DNA of 64,000 nt, from NCBI GenBank assembly GCA_050633905.1, contig JBOEHJ010000018.1, forward strand, positions 1 to 64,000, in the 5' to 3' direction. The notes beneath the pieces are model-generated. The model made no database searches. It had not been told where the DNA came from and was given only the letters and a program-made list of their open reading frames with translations. Each line of letters begins with the position of its first letter. The stretch's first letter is position 1. Positions 61,350-64,000 of the stretch are shown here, piece after piece. This DNA is from JANQPX01 sp050633905 (GTDB taxonomy: Bacteria > Pseudomonadota > Alphaproteobacteria > Geminicoccales > Geminicoccaceae). The translations under genes were made by a program, and so were the position numbers.

Positions 61350-62644
61350 CAGGTCGTAGTTCCTTCATGCAAGAGAGCTATACGGGCAAGTCTGGCCGCA
61401 CCAAAGGCGGCTTCTATCGTTTCTGGCGTCATGATCTCGACGCCTAGTGCCGCCTCGCGGATCTTGGTCCAGGGCTGATTGACAGCACCACCGCCAACGG
61501 TGCGCACCGAACGAAGCAGAGGGGCGCCAAGGGTCTGAAGTTTCTTATAGGCCTGGACCTCGATCGATGCGATCCCCTCCATCAGGCCTTGCAGAAAGAG
61601 GGTGTCGTTGCTCGGCCGCGGTTCCGTGATAGAGACCTTCTTGGGATCGTTGATCGGGAAGCGTTCGCCGGTATCCGGTAGCGGATAATAATCGAGATCG
61701 GTCGGCTGCTCCGGTCGCATCCCGGCCGAGAGCTGCTCTATGGTGGCGGGTGAGAAAAATTGAGCGAGTGCTGCTCCACCGCTATTGGAGGCGCCGCCCG
61801 GCAGCCAAAGATCACCCAGGCGGTGGCTATAGACCCCGGATGCCGGATCAAAAAGCGGGCGATCCGCAAGTTGCTTCACCACCAAAGTCGAGCCGAGCGA
61901 GGTGACGGCATCGCCAAGCTCACTGGCACCGGTTGCCAAGAAGGCGGCAACGCCATCGGTCGTGCCGGAGACGATCCGGGTGCTCGAAGGAAGACCAAAG
62001 GTGGTCGCCTGGGCATTGTCAATCGGTCCGATCTCACGTCCAGGCGGCAGTATCTCGGGCAATAGATGACGAGGCAAATCGAGACCATCGAACCAATCGG
62101 GCCAGCGATCCGCGATGACGTCATAGCCGAGCTTGAGCGCGTTATTATGATCCGACAAACCAAGGCGGCCGGACAGTCTCGCGGCGATCCAGTCCGCCTG
62201 ATGGAGTGCATGGGCGGCCAAACCGAAGCGGTCGTCGGCGGTGAGATGCAGGAGTTTGGCGAGTGCCGAGCTTGGCCCAAGTGCACCGCTCGCAGATGGT
62301 GCCAGTTTGGCGACAAGGTCAGCTTCGGCAATAGCACGCGCATCGTTGTACATGAGGCCCGGGCCGAGCGCTTCGCCCTTGGCGTTGCAAAGGAGTAGCG
62401 TGCCTGACGTGCCATCCACGGCGATCGCGCGCACGGCACGGCGATCGAGTTTATCGAGCAACCCCTTTAATGCCTGGCTCACAGCTCGCCACCAGACGGC
62501 CGGATCTTGCTCGATCATGGCGCCATTTCGCATCGGTGCTGGCATCGGAACCGCGTTCTGCCCTCTTGGTTGAGCGTCATCGCCGATCGCCGCAACCCTG
62601 CACCCGCTGGTGCCGATATCTATGCCGAGATAAAGACCATCCAT
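61349..62644 (-). CDS. FGGY-family carbohydrate kinase
   Basis: From ATG 62644 it is 431 residues; a TTG seven codons earlier, with GGAG close by, is an alternative start. It is an FGGY kinase with phosphate loop YLGIDIGTSGCRVAAIG, AIAVDGTSGTLLL, VSGTTDGVAAFLATGA and LGSTLVVKQL, and a C-terminal VGGGAVNQPWTKIREAAL adenosine motif. It is shorter than most xylulokinases, and the sugar or polyol is unknown. It is divergent from a SorC-type regulator. Confidence 0.88.
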   Translation of the reverse strand: MDGLYLGIDIGTSGCRVAAIGDDAQPRGQNAVPMPAPMRNGAMIEQDPAVWWRAVSQALKGLLDKLDRRAVRAIAVDGTSGTLLLCNAKGEALGPGLMYNDARAIAEADLVAKLAPSASGALGPSSALAKLLHLTADDRFGLAAHALHQADWIAARLSGRLGLSDHNNALKLGYDVIADRWPDWFDGLDLPRHLLPEILPPGREIGPIDNAQATTFGLPSSTRIVSGTTDGVAAFLATGASELGDAVTSLGSTLVVKQLADRPLFDPASGVYSHRLGDLWLPGGASNSGGAALAQFFSPATIEQLSAGMRPEQPTDLDYYPLPDTGERFPINDPKKVSITEPRPSNDTLFLQGLMEGIASIEVQAYKKLQTLGAPLLRSVRTVGGGAVNQPWTKIREAALGVEIMTPETIEAAFGAARLARIALLHEGTTT

Positions 62645-63035
62645 CTTGTTGGCGGTATAGCGCAAGTGCTCCGTCGGTCAACCCGGCGGTTGACCTGATC
62701 CGCTAATCATGGCCTAGCTATTTGCAAGTAAGGTTCAGGGAGTGCGGATGGTGACGACAGTGTTGAGCATTAGGCTCGGCCTTGGCTTCACTGGGCGGTG
62801 GCTTCGCGCCCGAACAGCCAATACGCGATTCATTCGACGTGTCGCCAGTCTTCCAATAAGGGACTTATTCAGTGCTCGACGACATCGTTACCCAGTCGGT
62901 CTAGAACGGCCGAACGCTTGGTATGAGTACAGCAGAACCAGAGTTGACACGCCGATTTTTGGCACGTAGCGTTCTGAACACTTGATGAACAAATTTACAA
63001 CTAAGATGATGTAAGCATTAAAGAAGGGGGCAGGT
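62645..63035. other. 391-bp divergent regulatory region of kinase and SorC-type genes
   Basis: The region holds the promoters of both directions. An AT-rich stretch before 63036 (about 62940-63020, with TTGACA and TTAAAGAA strings) is a likely promoter for the regulator gene. I found no strong palindrome and no short ORF worth listing. Confidence 0.4.
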
Positions 63036-64000
63036 TTGGCACAACCGAGGGAGGCAGAGACGGACTTGGCCGTGCGAGCGGCCTGGTTGTCGTACGTCGG
63101 GGGATATACTCAAGAGCAAATTGCAGAACGGCTCGGTGTATCGCGGGTTAAGGTTCACCGTCTCAGCGCGCTTGCTCAAGATATGGGGTTTGTCAAAGTC
63201 TCGATTGAGCATGAGCTGTCCAGCACGGTGGCGCTGGAAAACCAGCTGATCGAGCTCTATGGCCTGAAAAACTGTATTCTTGTTCCTTCGATGGACGATG
63301 TGAACGACCGGTATGGTGGCACAGTGACGGCACTTGGTACGGCGGGTGCTCGCTTCCTCAGCCGTTTCCTCGATCGCGAACCGGCGACAACCATCGGGAT
63401 CGGTTGGGGTAGAACGCTGTCTGCGATGGCCGAGACCATGTTGCGCAAGCCGCGGCCAACCAATCGCTTCGTTTCGGTGTTGGGTTCGCTTACCAGGCAT
63501 GCCGCCGCCAATCCTTACGATGTCATCCAACTGCTGACGTGGAAAACCGGTGCCGAGGGCTTCATCATGCCGGTTCCGATCATCGCCGATGCGGCTGGCG
63601 ACCGTGCCTTGCTGATGGGGCAGAACAGTGTCCGCAAGATCGTTGCTCTCGCCGAAAATGCCGATTTGTACATCCTCGGAATCGGCGGCTGCGATCCCGA
63701 GACCAGTTCCTTCCAATCGGGCCAGGTCAACAGAGCTGAATTGGAAGCGTTGCAAAAGGCAGGGGCTGTCGGCGACTTGTTGGGGCGATTCTTCGATGAG
63801 AACGGACAATTCGTCGACTGTGAGTTTAACGATCGTGTCCTCGGACTCGATCTGGATGCGATGAGCAGCCGCCGGGTCACTGCGATCGCAGGCGGCCCTG
63901 GCAAGGTGCCTGCGATCATGGGCGCTCTGCGGATGGAGGTGGTCACAACGTTGATCACGGATGAAAATACAGCTCACCAGCTGCTCAAACCCAACGCCGT
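63036..64000 (+). CDS. SorC/DeoR-type sugar-binding transcriptional regulator, 3' truncated by window end
   Basis: A frame opens at TTG 63036 (AAGGGGG just upstream) and runs to the window edge without a stop (~321 residues seen). It has an N-terminal helix-turn-helix (AVRAAWLSYVGGYTQEQIAERLGVSRVKVHRLSALAQ) and a SorC sugar-phosphate-binding domain (GIGWGRTLSAMAE, FVSVLGSLTRH, LYILGIGGCDPETS, AIAGGPGKVPAIMGALR). It lies divergent from the FGGY kinase and HAD genes and probably represses them until their phosphorylated substrate appears. A minus-strand frame across it is a shadow. Confidence 0.9.
   Translation, partial: MAQPREAETDLAVRAAWLSYVGGYTQEQIAERLGVSRVKVHRLSALAQDMGFVKVSIEHELSSTVALENQLIELYGLKNCILVPSMDDVNDRYGGTVTALGTAGARFLSRFLDREPATTIGIGWGRTLSAMAETMLRKPRPTNRFVSVLGSLTRHAAANPYDVIQLLTWKTGAEGFIMPVPIIADAAGDRALLMGQNSVRKIVALAENADLYILGIGGCDPETSSFQSGQVNRAELEALQKAGAVGDLLGRFFDENGQFVDCEFNDRVLGLDLDAMSSRRVTAIAGGPGKVPAIMGALRMEVVTTLITDENTAHQLLKPNA

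Noticed and set aside
63018..63977. 319-codon minus-strand frame
   Set aside because: It is antisense to the SorC-type regulator, whose + strand frame runs off the window; the minus frame has no family resemblance or ribosome site.
1..64000. tRNA, rRNA, CRISPR or prophage features
   Set aside because: I saw no tRNA-like cloverleaf with a conserved T-loop, no spaced direct-repeat array, and no integrase, transposase or phage structural gene.

Overview
The window looks like chromosomal DNA of a free-living, aerobic alphaproteobacterium, probably Rhodospirillales-like. The grounds are high GC, an ATP12-type F1 assembly chaperone, a RegB/RegA redox two-component pair, two DUF1127 proteins, a bifunctional CysNC, and an ethylmalonyl-CoA pathway cluster. 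I found no rRNA, tRNA, phage, transposase or CRISPR array. The sequence is draft quality in at least one place (two N at 28922-28923).

Layout. 1-5.8 kb: end of rarA, then a close-packed + strand run (pseudouridine synthase, HAD phosphatase, ATP12, CDF transporter, GNAT, aldo/keto reductase). 5.9-12.8 kb: lipoprotein, NodIJ-type ABC exporter, GNAT, thiolase, MFS transporter, small exported protein. 13-19 kb (- strand): membrane-anchored alpha/beta hydrolase, then two oligopeptide-type ABC ATPases. The second ATPase is fused in frame, through a repeat-bearing acidic linker, to a complete aldehyde dehydrogenase. 19-27 kb: anchored nuclease, Lrp regulator divergent from alanine dehydrogenase, fumarylacetoacetase, esterase, glutamyl-Q tRNA(Asp) synthetase, lipoprotein hydrolase, membrane TPR-like protein.

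27.4-33 kb holds the ethylmalonyl-CoA core: ecm (-) faces ccr (+), followed by mcd (+). The predicted crotonyl-CoA carboxylase/reductase carries an extra N-terminal Cro/YdaS-like helix-turn-helix domain, an architecture I do not know for this enzyme. The short ecm-ccr intergenic region contains repeated GTTAA boxes. An autoregulating enzyme-regulator is the most exciting hypothesis in the window.

33-47 kb: enolase-superfamily enzyme, rhomboid protease, MFS transporter, carbamoylase-type amidohydrolase, MBL lactonase-like enzyme, SGNH lipoprotein, an ArsR-controlled set (DUF1127, NIPSNAP, ABM), DUF4197, RegAB, and a MocR regulator divergent from a second DUF1127 gene and a PhzF enzyme. 47.4-49 kb: an ammonium transporter gene with two in-frame amber codons and one frameshift, followed by an intact 54-codon membrane microprotein gene. 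49-57 kb: cysDNC sulfate activation, a subtilase-like protein lacking key catalytic residues, an exported Cys-rich NPCNPCAAA repeat protein, an uncharacterised protein and a TsuA/YeeE thiosulfate transporter. 57-64 kb: response regulator with an unfamiliar output region, aspartate aminotransferase, DUF192 protein, and a HAD/FGGY-kinase pair divergent from a SorC-type regulator cut by the window end.

Dispersed palindromic elements occur between genes: a family with long CCTGGGA-type arms (about 9.3 and 23.3 kb) and a looser GC-rich hairpin family (about 6.8, 19.9, 31.3 and possibly 47.2 kb).
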